Source of the DNA: Trissonchulus latispiculum
Taxonomy: Eukaryota > Nematoda > Enoplea > Enoplida > Ironidae
Reading direction: 5' to 3'
DNA: 64,000 bases
Assembly: GCA_030248195.1 (NCBI GenBank)
Contig: JASAND010013530.1
Coordinates: 1-64,000, forward strand
Positions 11,782 through 22,096 of the stretch are shown here, in pieces. Positions within the stretch are counted from its first letter, which is position 1; every line of letters begins with the position of its first letter. A program made the translations under genes and the position numbers. Below the pieces are notes generated by a model that saw only the letters and a program-made list of their open reading frames with translations, made no database searches and was not told the origin of the DNA.

Positions 11782-11981
11782 TGTCGTAGGGAGATTTGGG
11801 CAAGTCCCTAAGAATTTTAGACACTTGACTAAGTGTCTAGGCAGATAGTCAAACTTTCATCAAACCGTCATAGTTTGACTATCTCCCTAGACACTTAGGC
11901 AAGTGTCTAGGCATTTTCTCAAGTGTCTAACAGGCACCTAGACACTTGGACAAACTAAGAGTTCTTGTGATTATCATACTA
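11782..11981 (+). repeat. Left terminal inverted repeat of the Ginger-like element
   Basis: About 200 bases matching the reverse complement of 13281-13495, with one 12-15 base indel. Inside, the word AGTGTCTAGG and its complement CCTAGACACT recur several times, as do GATAGTCAAAC words, giving a nested set of small palindromes. Confidence 0.9.
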
Positions 11982-12210
11982 TTATTTGTACTACTTCATA
12001 CTACTATTATACTAATAGCATTTTCACTATTATTCACGACAACTAGCTTAAATTTAATTATCTAGCCCTTTGCTAGATGGTAACTGTTTGATTTGTATTG
12101 CTACTTAAGCATTTCAGTTTTATCAGGAATTATTGTCTCTTCAATACAAGTTAAAGTCTACAAATTTTCGCATGTTCGGGATATTTTTCGTTTCTGTAGC
12201 CATTTCGCCT

Positions 12211-13088
12211 TCATTCTTTGTTAGTACAGGATCCACCTCCTCGATGACATCGGGATCCACAAAGGATTTTACCAGCATAGCATTTGCATTTTTTGGTTTT
12301 GCACTGTCCTTTGCCGCGTTGGCAGTTGCACCGCAGAAATCCCTGTCCACCACCTACGGACTCAAACCTTACAGCTTCACGTAGAGATAACGTTTTCGTG
12401 CGGTCAACGTTCTTCACCCGTTGCCCCGGATAACTTTAAATCAGGCCATGACCACCATCCGCGAATGATACCCGCGGCTGTCCCCACCTGGTAGCTGTCA
12501 TTTTGCTCTGCGATGACAACAGCGTGAATATTCCCGAAGTCCGCTGGCCCTCTGTCAACCTGAGGAACCGCAACAAGCACCACATCACCCACGTCAAACT
12601 TTGGTCTTGTCGCATCTGTATTTCGCCGCATTTTCTGTGCCTGCACTTCTATGCCCAGTAATGCACGTTTCCGGCTACCTTTGATATTTTCTTCCGTTGT
12701 GCAGAATTGACACAGCACATGTTGACCGTGGCCTTCTTCCGCAACTTGCGTTCCGCAGATGATGTGGCATGGCTTACCACAGCGAACACAAGTACACAAT
12801 CAACTCATAAAATTCTTCGTAAGCTGTGATGTAAACAACGTCGCTTAGATCAGGCAGTTCGGCTACGGGTTTTCTAATTAGTCTGTCAATCCCACCTACC
12901 GTTATGATATCATAGGTGCGGAGCAGATGGTATTGTCTTTGAGATTTGGTGGATTCCACTGCTTTAGCCTCTTTTACTTCAGCTATCAAGTCATGTCTAG
13001 TTGATTTCGAAATTGGGCGTTTTCCTGGTTTATTGGAGTAGTAGTCACTCAACAGATTCCAAAAATTATCCTCGTGGCTGCTAGTCAT
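12211..13088 (-). pseudogene. Ginger/KRBA2-type transposase remnant
   Basis: Three overlapping frames together give a broken transposase-like protein. The N-terminal piece (12774-13088) is about 100 residues and ends where the zinc-binding/integrase region would begin (…EEFYELIVY). The next piece (12404-12799) starts straight away with a Cys-rich motif CVRCGKPCHIIC and a C-terminal domain beginning FDVGDVVLVAVPQVDRGP. The last piece (12211-12417) carries a terminal Cys-rich motif CNCQRGKGQCKTKKCKC…CGSRCH. The junction near 12790 coincides with loss of the integrase DDE core and a frame change; a second frame change is near 12410. The family assignment rests on recognition of these terminal motifs, not on a search. 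Confidence 0.65.
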
Positions 13089-13280
13089 TTAAACGCGACT
13101 AGTTATTTGATCAGTATATTTTTACTGATTGCGATATCAGTAGCTGATTTTAGTTTTCCAAAAATTCTACGGTAGAATGTGGTAGCATTTACTACGTAGT
13201 TGTACAATTCTGTGCTCAACTGAAATAAATTTATTAACTAGGGAAGCAGTGGCTCATTACTATGAGCAAAAGTTAAATGC

Positions 13281-13495
13281 TAGTATGATAATCACAAGAA
13301 CTCTTAGTTTGTCCAAGTGTCTAGGTGCCTGTTAGACACTTGAGCAAATGCCTAGACACTTGCCTAAGTGTCTAGGGAGATAGTCAAACTATGACGGTTT
13401 GATGAAAGTTTGACTATCTGCCTAGACACTTAGTCAAGTGTCTATAATTCTTAGGGACTTGCCCAAGTGTCTAATTTGGCTATCTCCCTACGACA
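13281..13495 (-). repeat. Right terminal inverted repeat of the Ginger-like element
   Basis: Reverse complement of 11782-11981 ending CTCCCTACGACA, followed directly by TATA. Confidence 0.9.
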
Positions 13496-14975
13496 TATAT
13501 ATCATTACAACCTAGCAACGTTGGCGTAAAGCTTGCTTACTCCTGCTTAGGTTCGAATTCGTGTATGGTAACAATATACGCCACGTATTGCAGGCAGACA
13601 TTCTGGTTCCAGCCTATGCCATTCAACCATGCATGTTGTTGCCAGGGGACTCATGTCCATTTATTTTTTCCATCAAAGATCTTAACTGGTATTTCATGTT
13701 ACATTTTCATGGTCAGCTCAGAGCTTTTAGGATATGCGAGGTATCGCTTTCGACGAAGCTTTGTCTAACAGCTAAACTACATAGAAACTCTAGAAATAAA
13801 AATAGTTAGTCCAGATTGGAAGTGTGCAAATCCGATTTACTTTCTATCTTACGAAGCGGTGAATTTAGTAACGGTTACCGTTTCCTGCAGAATCTTTGAA
13901 ACTGCTAAAAATCTATGTTTAAACGAGTCAGTCATATATGGAGACTTGCTGTGAACGATAGGTTAAGAAAAATCCTGAATGGACTTGAAATGACGACTTC
14001 GTTTTATTCTGAGTTCATGAAAAGAATGGAAACTTTAGGCAGACTGCATGGACGACCTGCAAGAAAGTTAACGAGACATTGAAACATAGCAACCCACAAA
14101 CTTCACACCAGGATAGTTTAATTTTGCCAGAAACAAAGTAAGCGTGATATGGTGTATATGAGGCTAATTCTAAAGTCCCTTTTCGATTTTCAAGTTTTAC
14201 TTATGCTCACACATGCTTCTGCTTGCTTGTGCTTCTTGTTGTACTTAAATCTTGCTTGGTAAACTATAATGCACTAAAACCTTTCAAAATAGGTTTGTAA
14301 GTTAACACATTATGCTGCTTTGAATGTATTTGATGTCGTAACAGAGAGCATCTGGGTTATACTAGCGACATCTTAAGGCAAGTAGGTAGGCACACGCGCG
14401 GTTTCTGAATGCGTGCTGTCGGCGTCTATCCATGGAATATCACCGATATTGATGTTCAACGAGTATGATCAATACTCAAAGGATGTAATCCTCTTGTGCT
14501 TAACAACCGGCATTGTTGTTTGACGCATCGTCTCTGTTCTCTTGAAACCAACCTACATAAAGTAACCTCTTATTGTACATATTTTTTACATTCCCCATCT
14601 GGCATTTTTAAATTATAATTACAATTGCGCCTAGGATCAGAATGTTTATTTAGGGTAGTTGAATTTTATGAAAGATAATGAGCGAAAATTTACATTTTGC
14701 TGGTTTTCATTATACGTAATGGACATGACTCGCGATTACAGTTCCCAGGGATAAAAGTGTTGGAAATCCTTTAAAAGTCTATTAATTTCGTCTGTTCTAG
14801 ATTCAAACAGGACACCAGCCGAAAACTAAACATATTGGTATACCGCAGGCATCATTCTGTTTGTGATATGACATAGTGCGTCGCACTGAAGATCACAAGG
14901 ATGAGTAGCCAGTGAACAACAACAACTCACCGCCGACAACTACCAATTTAGCGGAGGTTCTGATGAATTCGCACC
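13496..14975. other. Intergenic, nothing recognised
   Basis: About 1.5 kb of AT-rich sequence between the Ginger-like element and the LINE. Two overlapping 67-82 residue open frames at 13561-13809 show no domain. The last 150 bases may include heavily decayed LINE sequence. Confidence 0.35.
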
Positions 14976-15240
14976 GGTTTCATTATGAACTCAACGTTTC
15001 AAACATGTATTGTGTCGAATGATATAATTCATCACCCTTAAAGCAGCCTTCCGCAGGAAACCGCAGCCACCCAAGCTGCGCTGGGCTTTCAGGAAAGCTA
15101 ACTGGCCCAAATTTGCTCAACTTGTGGACGACTACCTTCAACACTGTCTCAGCCCGGCAACCATTGGAGTTCACCGGGCAATGAGAAATCTTCAAGAAGC
15201 TATACTGTGAGCTGCAAAACGAACGATACCCCGGGGCCAA

Positions 15241-16629
15241 GTGAACAAGCCAGTCCCCTGGTGGAATGAGGAAGCTGCTGCCGCTGTCAACAGATGTAAG
15301 ATGGCCTACCAAAGAGCTAAATTGGATCCGAATTTAAGAAATGAATGGACTGAAGCCAAGAGGGAAGCCAGGAAAACTATTCAGAAGCTGAAAGCGGATG
15401 CTTGGCAGGACTTTGCCTCATCCCTTGATCCAAGAACTGATCCTGGGAAGGTGTGGAAGGTAATCCATGCCATTGACGGAAGACGCAGCAGGACTAAGGG
15501 CTCTTCTCTCCTCTACAATGGCAGGGAACAGATTACTGACTTTCAGAAGGCAAACGCCTTCGTGAAAGAGTACGCCAAGGTCAGCTACACCAAACCGACC
15601 ATCTCATCCAAAACCAACAGGATCTGCAACGCCAACCATCTGTACCGTCCCTGCACCTGCTCCAACGAGTCAGAGGAGAAACCGCTTCTCTGCGTGAATT
15701 CACCAGAACTGAAATGTCACTGGCAATTCGATTTCTGAAAATGGGCAAAAGCCCCGGGCCTGACAAAAAATCACGAATGAAATGCTCTCACATCTCCCGG
15801 CATCTGCTGCCGGATATCTACTGGATCTGGTAAATGAGTCCTGGCGCTCTGGACAAATCCCTGGTTCTTGGAGAAGAGCTACCATTATCCCTGTGCTAAA
15901 GAAAGGGAAGCCAGCTAATCAGGTGTCCTCCTACCGACCAGTAAGTCTGACGAGCTGCGTTGCCAAACTGATGGAAACTCTGGTGAAAAATCGACTGCAG
16001 TTCATTCTCGAGGACAGAGGCCTTCTTAGCCCTCTGCAAGCTGGTTTCCGCCAGCTGCGCAGCACTGAGGATCAACTGGCCAGAATGATTCAAGATATAG
16101 CCGACGGATTCCAGAAGAAACCCCCATCGAAAGGAACAGCTCTGGCTCTCATCGATTTCTCCAGGGCATTTGACACCGTTCACAGAGAAGCTCTGATTAG
16201 GAAATTGATACTCCTGGGTTTCCCCATTTGTGGTATCCGGTGGATCAAAGCCTTTCTCACTGACCGCAGAGCCCGAGCAAGCCACAACAACACATACAGT
16301 AAATAGAAAATCTTCCATCAGGGCGTTCCCCAAGGCTCTGTGCTCTCTCCTCTGCTCTTCTGCTCTTCGTCATCTTCATTAACGACATCCTTGACAACCT
16401 GCCAGAGGGAGTGGAAGGTAGCATGTATGCTGACAACATTGCCATCTGGTCCTCCCACCACGACATCTCAGTAGCTGAGGCAAGACTCCAGTCGGCACTG
16501 GACACCATGGGGGACTGGTCCAAACAGTGGGGCCTATCTGTGAATGCTGACAAATGCCAGGCCAGCATATTTACTACCCACAACCGCCAAGCCTCTCACA
16601 GGCCTAAACTGGAAATCCTAGGCAAATAA
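15241..16629 (+). pseudogene. LINE ORF2 fragment: linker and reverse transcriptase
   Basis: Frame pieces at 15241-15738, 15782-16306 and 16411-16629 contain the linker (PWWNEEAAAAVNRCK), the RT fingers/palm (YRPVSLTSCVAKLMETLV, LIDFSRAFDTVH with the motif A aspartate), and the motif C region, which reads YADN instead of YADD. Stops or frameshifts fall near 15738, 16306 and 16380. The Asp-to-Asn change at the catalytic pair alone would be expected to abolish activity. Confidence 0.85.
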
Positions 16630-17058
16630 ATTCCCTATGATCCTCATCCTACCTTCCTGGGCGTAAAGTTCGACTGGAAACTCTGCTTCAGTCAGCATGT
16701 GGCAATGGTCAAGGAGAAAGCCCTTTCCCTACTCAGTGCTCTGGCAGGCCGAAGCTGGGGCCCAGTTAAGGAAGAACTCAGGCTCATCTTCATCTCGTAT
16801 ATCCGTTAGCTCATGGAGTACGCTGCTGCTGCCTGGTATCCTTCTATATCATCGACATCGGCCAACAAATTGGAAACCATTCAGAACCAGGCGGTAAGGA
16901 AAATCACAGGATGTCTGGCAGGAACTCCTGCCGACTACGCACGCCTGGAAGCTAATCTCCCTCCCTTTTCTCTGCGTGCGGATTAGCTGGCTGGCATTGG
17001 TTATGAAAAGAGCCTTCGCCTACCGACCGATAACCCTAGACTCCTTGCCAGCAGCCGG

Positions 17059-18158
17059 ATGGTCCAACAGCGGCTCCAGTCCCAGCAGTCCTGGAGAGAA
17101 TGGGGCAAGAACATTTCTGAGGCAGCTGGTCTGTCTCAACTGAACAGGGAACCCCTGTCCCCGCGCCCCATCTTCCCATGTATGATTCCAACCAACCTCT
17201 CCTGCTATGACTGCCTGGACTGTACGCCGGCCGGTGGCCGGAAGCGAGACCTGACGGAGGCCGAGTTGAAGGCTGCCACTATATCAACTCTGTCTTCTCT
17301 CCCGTTGCAAGACTTTACCCTTTGGACGGACGGTGCAGTCCAAGACGCCAACAAAAAGGGTGGTGCCGGCGTTGTCGTTTAACTGACCGACAAGGGACAA
17401 AGGTTGCCGAGCTGAAGGCACCAGCTGGCGATCTCTGCTCTAGCCTCCGTGAAGCGGAAACTGCCCTCCTAGTCGGCCTGGACTGGATTGTAAATCGACA
17501 GGACACCAACAGCCCTTCGGCAGAACTCAGGGTCTGTACAGATTCCAGGTCGCTAATCCAGAAGCTCAGATCTGGATCCCTACAACCGATGTCCACCTTG
17601 GAAAGGGATATCTGGGCTAATCTGATGACCGTTACGACGGCCGGCACCCATATCACAATCCAATGGGTCCCCAGTCACGTCGGAGTCTGGGGAAATGAAG
17701 CTGCTGATATTGCAGCTAAAAATGCTCTCTCCCTAAACCAGAAACGGTCTGACGCCGATATGCTGACTGCCAAAGCCGCCATAAAACGCTACATCAAGGA
17801 GAAGTGTCATCAGTTGTGGGGTCGGTACGACAGCGAAGGTATCTACCCGGAACATCTGCCCGTGCCAAAATCCCAAGAAGCCGGTCTCACCCGAAAAGAG
17901 CGCGTGATTCTGTCGCAGCTGCGTTGCACGGGTCACTGCTCTATCCTTGCAAAACAACAATTCCGAATAGGAATTGTCCAATCCCCGGTTTGTCCTTCCT
18001 GCGGGACCCAAGAGGAGGACCTTGCCCACCTCCTCCTCCATTGCCCCGCCCATAGCGCCGCCCGGCGCCGTCACCTGGGGAGCAGACCTAGGCTGGACAT
18101 TTTATCGAAGGGCCCCCCTCGGGTTCTGGCCTTCCTCCGGAATGTGGGGCGGCTCTGA
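17059..18158 (+). pseudogene. LINE ORF2 fragment: RNase H and C-terminal zinc knuckle
   Basis: The frame at 17059-17382 ends in the first RNase H strand (FTLWTDGAVQDANKKGG) and a frame change near 17380 leads to 17322-18158. All four RNase H acidic positions are visible (WTDG, REAE, CTDS, and the Asp after WGNEAAD), as is the WVPSHVG motif. The C-terminal CPSCGTQEEDLAHLLLHCP is the Cys/His motif usual at the end of LINE ORF2 proteins. Confidence 0.85.
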
Positions 18159-18215
18159 GCAGCTCTAACCACATTGGATATTCTCCACGATGGTCCAGGA
18201 ATAGGAAGAAGAAGA

Positions 18216-19687
18216 AGAAGATATAATTCTGTTCAGATTCGACTGCTCAAGACAGAAACCATTTCTTTTATAAATCTGAAGAAACACTGCGATATTTTTT
18301 CTGCAAGTCTCAGTTAGCTTCGAATTAAATTAACTAATTAAATTGACACGAGAACATTCAATTTAAAGTGCCAAAGTTAACCCGGTTTATTCACTATGGT
18401 TAAGTGGGTGTTGTGGAGAGCATGGATGTCAGGCAGTGGATCTTGCCAAAGCTTTAAACATCGTTGATGTTTAATATCTTCTGGAAAGGCGGGTCTACAC
18501 GCATTAGCAATTTACTGAGTCCCCAAAGCGTTCTGACTGCAACTCATTTAAAGTGCGGGTTTCCTTTCGGGTATTTTTGACTCATACGGCTTTAATCCTT
18601 TATGAAAATATTTAAACATAAATAAAATTTTTTCGTGCTTTTTAACATTATGGGACCAGTCCCGTATTTTTAGGCGAAAAGGTGAGAAAGTTTTGGTTTT
18701 TGGCCTTAGGCTCCCAGTCGATTGACAAGACACGGGATTGGTTGTCATGGCTGGAAAGAGGACATGAAAATGAACATATTTGTTTTACAACCTTCGCGCT
18801 ATCTCAAGTGGTTAAGTCGGTATAAGCAAAAAACTGTTTTGAGGGTCAAAAAATAGCCATTTTCCATGGAATCAGTTTTTTCCAAATTACAGCTACATGT
18901 TAAAGGACAAAGTTTTCTTATTTATACTCAATCGATACAGCGTCCAAATGTACATTTTATGAATGCGTTTTAGCCGATCTTTATAGCTTTAGGCTAGAGA
19001 TTTGGTCGAAAAACCACTTTGGCAAAACTGATATTATTTCTTTTGAACATCGATTTCTCAAAAACTACTCGAAGGATTCCGGAGATTTTTGGCGGAATCG
19101 AAATTTGCACTTCTGCGGAGGGACGTTTTTCTTGGTTTGGGCTAAAACGTATCGAGTAGCAAGTAAACTCAAGGCGAGTTGCCAAATTTCGTGTTACGCG
19201 CATATGGTCAATTTTCTCGAACATTAAGACCTGCTGAGCCAAATTCAAAAAAACTGTCCCTCGGCCCACATGACCTTTATATCATGGCACAAAAAGAACT
19301 TTTGTCCGGTTCATCAGTTTTGAGAAATCGATGTTCAAAAATTTTTGGCCTATATTCATCCTGTTTAAGATGTCAGCATGCCAGACGTGTTTTGCTATTT
19401 TTTTGCTAATTTTGCCAGTTTCGTCAGCTTATGTGAATTTACAGATAATAAGCTTCAAAACGATGTGTAAAGCTCTTTCCAACTCCCGAAATTGTGAAAG
19501 TTATAGCGGTTTAAAAATCACCACAAAGACACTGCACAAAAGGATACCAGAACCTTAAATCATATTTCCTGTTAATAGCTTCGAGAAAGACTGCTTTTTC
19601 ATAGAATGACGTTGCAGTTTTTGCAATTGTATGATAAAATTTGATCTTTGGTATGGTACCCTACATGATCTGATAACTCGTTAAAAT
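18216..19687. other. Intergenic with a small inverted repeat
   Basis: No gene recognised. TTTTGAACATCGATTTCTCA near 19045 pairs with TGAGAAATCGATGTTCAAAA near 19318, about 270 bp apart, so a foldback-type repeat may be present. The sequence is otherwise AT-rich spacer. Confidence 0.4.
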
Positions 19688-19769
19688 TTACTTGAGTAAA
19701 TCCCCATCGCTGGTCATAAACTCGCCTTCAGCGTAGTATCCATCAATCCAGGGTTCAATTCTGAACTCA
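19688..19769 (-). CDS. Possible terminal exon, unknown protein
   Basis: Follows a good splice acceptor on the minus strand (CACTATTGTTGTAG) and reads EFRIEPWIDGYYAEGEFMT and a few residues more to a TAA stop. Aromatic/acidic composition looks protein-like and resembles the pattern of the candidate exon at 20.43-20.57 kb, perhaps an ancient duplicate. No family is recognised and no upstream exon is identified. Confidence 0.25.
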
Positions 19770-19920
19770 CTACAACAATAGTGATAAGACATGGCAAACA
19801 GAGATGACAGACAAATGTGACAAACAAAACCAAAAACAAAAACATACTTAATTACCCTAATGCACAATTCTTGCATTTATAGGAAACGAAACTGTCACTT
19901 TAGCGCCGAGAACTGTAAAA

Positions 19921-19990
19921 TTGGGCCCCAGGTGGGGTTTGAACCCGGGACATTCAGATTGCCGGATGCCAACTGAGCTACTGCGGATAC
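19921..19990 (-). repeat. tRNA-derived SINE-like sequence
   Basis: On the minus strand it has an RNA polymerase III A box (TAGCTCAGTTGGC) and B box (GGGTTCAAACCCC) at tRNA-like spacing, but no proper anticodon or acceptor stem. Its 3' flank (CACCTGGGGCCCAATTTT) resembles that of the copy at 43.38-43.44 kb, so both probably belong to one SINE family. Confidence 0.7.
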
Positions 19991-20427
19991 AGTCGTATCA
20001 TGCTAGAAGAAGTTCGCATCCAAACTGAAGTGGCAATGAATTAATAATGCTTTTTACAACGCAATCAAACACATGATCCATGGTGAAGTACACGCCGGTG
20101 TCCTCAAGCTCACTGATAATGTCAGATGTAATCTGATCTAATATTATATAAACCTAACATGATGGCATGAGCAAAGGCTAGGCACGATGGGCTGTTGTGG
20201 TGTAGATTAGATGCGTCTTCGAGAAATTAAAAATTAATGTTTGCTAAACAAATATTTAAATAAAATAAAATTAAATAAGTAAACTATATAGTAAAATCAT
20301 ACTTGATTGAAAAATTGCTATATCAGTCTCAGGCAAAACTTATGGCACATACGGAAAAATAATCAATGTGAGAAATAGAGTGTGCGATCAGAATCAACGT
20401 TGTTGTTACCTTGCATATAAAGCTAGA

Positions 20428-20570
20428 TCATAATTCATAAAAGTCTTCTATGCAGTTAAAGCTTGGCAACCGTAGTCCAAGATCGTTGCAGCTTGTCTCT
20501 GCTACGAAATATCCAGCGGTAATGACGTCGTAGTCAGCAGTTTCCAGCATCACATATTGGTCATCCAGAA
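20428..20570 (-). CDS. Possible terminal exon, unknown protein
   Basis: Begins after a minus-strand acceptor (GTTTGCCTAAG) and encodes about 47 residues including YVMLETADYDVITAGYFVAE and CNDLGLRLPSFNCIEDFYEL before a TGA stop. Codon content is protein-like and Cys residues suggest a secreted or extracellular piece. The family is not recognised. Confidence 0.3.
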
Positions 20571-20970
20571 CTTAGGCAAACAGCATTAGCATTAGAAAAC
20601 TGATAGCATGGCACGATTTGAAACAGTAACGTTTCAGATATAAATCCGAAGTAAAATCTGTCATCCTTATTCTGCACTCTGTGTTTTGCCATTGGTGGCT
20701 GTTCGAAATGTCCTGGTTATTCGATAAAAAGTTAAAAGAAGCCGACAATGGGAAAAAGGAAGACTTTACTTAACGTTTCAATAAAAATAAAAAGCTTCGG
20801 TAATGCACGGTAAACGTAAAAAGTCTGAGGTTTTACGCTAGATTATAGAACTAGATGCCCAAAGTCTAACTCCAATCAACTTCATACAGAGTATTTACAT
20901 TAGGTTAGTAGTACATTAGTTTTAGGTTAGAATTACTATAGTTTTCCGCCACCAAATTTTGTTACTACAG
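20571..20970. other. Flank of the LTR element, nothing recognised
   Basis: AT-rich sequence between the candidate exon and the downstream LTR. The 5 bases next to the LTR (TACAG) do not match the 5 bases flanking the far LTR (TCAGC), so no target duplication is found. Confidence 0.4.
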
Positions 20971-21778
20971 TGTAAAGCTTTACCGGCCTCCTCGAAAATT
21001 TTCAAAAAAACTGCCCTATTTCGTAAAGCAGCTATCTAAAGACAGCTTTATTCAAATATTGAGAAGAAGCTATAAAACGGAAGGTGTAAAACCTAGGGCG
21101 CTAGCCAACTGAACTTTGAACAATGCCATAACTTAACATATGAGAAACCAATATTTAATCAACCCTTTTTAATGTTAATACTAATAAACATGATAAAGTC
21201 AACTTCAAAAAGGGAACGCCCTTGGCGCCCTTACCATAAGTGATAAGTCAACAGTCAAAGACTAGGTGCCAGGCCTCAGGGCCACCACCACTTGGATATA
21301 CAAATTACTCAAAAAAACCAAAGATGAGATAACCGATGCTGCCAACTTCAACGAGAACAAACTTGAAGACTGACTAAAGTTTGCAGTCAGGCGTTTCATC
21401 CAGTCAGTCAGTTCAGCGAAATTTACCTTGGCATTTTTTGCTGAGGCAAAAATAACTCATACAACCCAACGTATACAGCACAGCTTAAGACCGAGATTTT
21501 GAAAAGGAAATTAAAAGTCAATTCTCAGAATTAAGGCCGCAAAAGCAGATAGACGTTACAATACCAAGAATGTTGAAATGCCAACACTCAGAGCTTCAGC
21601 CTACGCTAGACAGCAAAACATACTATCAAAATGTTGGCATAAGCTTAAAGCTTACATAGGGTGACTTTTACACTGGCATTGACCAGTCAAAACATAAGAA
21701 CAAGAACATTTAAACAGCAAGTGAAAAGATGGAGACAAAGCTTGATAGTTAGGGACTTAGCTAAACATAACCCTTACA
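20971..21778 (-). repeat. Downstream (3') LTR, about 808 bp
   Basis: On the minus strand it starts TGTAAGGGTTATGTTTAGC directly after a polypurine tract and ends AGCTTTACA. An AATAAA (21047-21052 on the complement) lies near its 3' side. It contains the palindrome-like GGCCTCAGGGCC also found in the upstream LTR. The 3' limit is inferred from similarity of the last bases to the upstream LTR end; an alternative end is 20960. Confidence 0.7.
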
Positions 21779-21800
21779 TACCTCCCCCCTTGGGAAGAGG
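21779..21800 (-). promoter_or_regulatory. Polypurine tract
   Basis: The minus strand reads CCCAAGGGGGGAGGTA immediately before the LTR start TGTAAGGG. A purine run abutting the 3' LTR is the normal plus-strand primer site of LTR retroelements. Confidence 0.8.
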
Positions 21801-22096
21801 GATCGTCTCCTGACGAAACACGAAAATAACAGATCGCTCAGGCGACTATACAGTACAACAAAAATAACAAAAAGTGGCTCAAGCCGTCAAACATGAAGTA
21901 TCATCGCAGGATGTAGAGCATTAACATATCTGTATAAAAATTAAGTAAATGAGTCCAATAAGGCAAGGAAATAAGGCAAGAAAATGTTTGAATAAATGAT
22001 GAGTAAATGATGAATAAGATGAGATTAAAATAAGTCAAAATGAGGATAAGTTAAATAAGTAGTCAAATTGTCTGCAGCTGTAGGCATATAGTCAGT

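Larger units (their letters stand above)
11782..13495 (-). mobile_element. Ginger-like cut-and-paste transposon, internally deleted
   Basis: A 1.71-kb element bounded by long terminal inverted repeats that start TGTCGTAGGGAGAT and flanked on both sides by TATA, a likely 4-bp target duplication. The TGTxx start, 4-bp duplication and integrase-like coding remnants fit the Ginger group of DNA transposons, whose transposase resembles gypsy integrases. The coding region (minus strand) keeps the N-terminal and C-terminal parts of a protein of the type often labelled KRAB-A domain-containing protein 2-like, but the catalytic middle is missing. It is therefore non-autonomous. The arms are nearly identical, suggesting recent movement. 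Confidence 0.75.
14985..18215 (+). mobile_element. Non-LTR retrotransposon (LINE), 5'-truncated and decayed
   Basis: Starts within the linker between endonuclease and reverse transcriptase (reading WAFRKANWPKFAQLVDD near 15080) and continues through RT, RNase H and a terminal CCHC-type Cys motif. It ends in a GAAGAAGAAGAAGAA tail at 18206-18221. No endonuclease domain is seen. RT followed by RNase H fits I-like clades of LINEs; I cannot be more exact. Several frame changes and stops separate the pieces, so it is a dead copy. It is visibly more GC-rich than its AT-rich surroundings. Confidence 0.88.

Noticed and set aside
12133..12384. Plus-strand open frame of 83 residues rich in Ser/Thr/Phe
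   Set aside because: It is the antisense shadow of the Cys-rich C-terminal part of the Ginger-like transposase on the minus strand.
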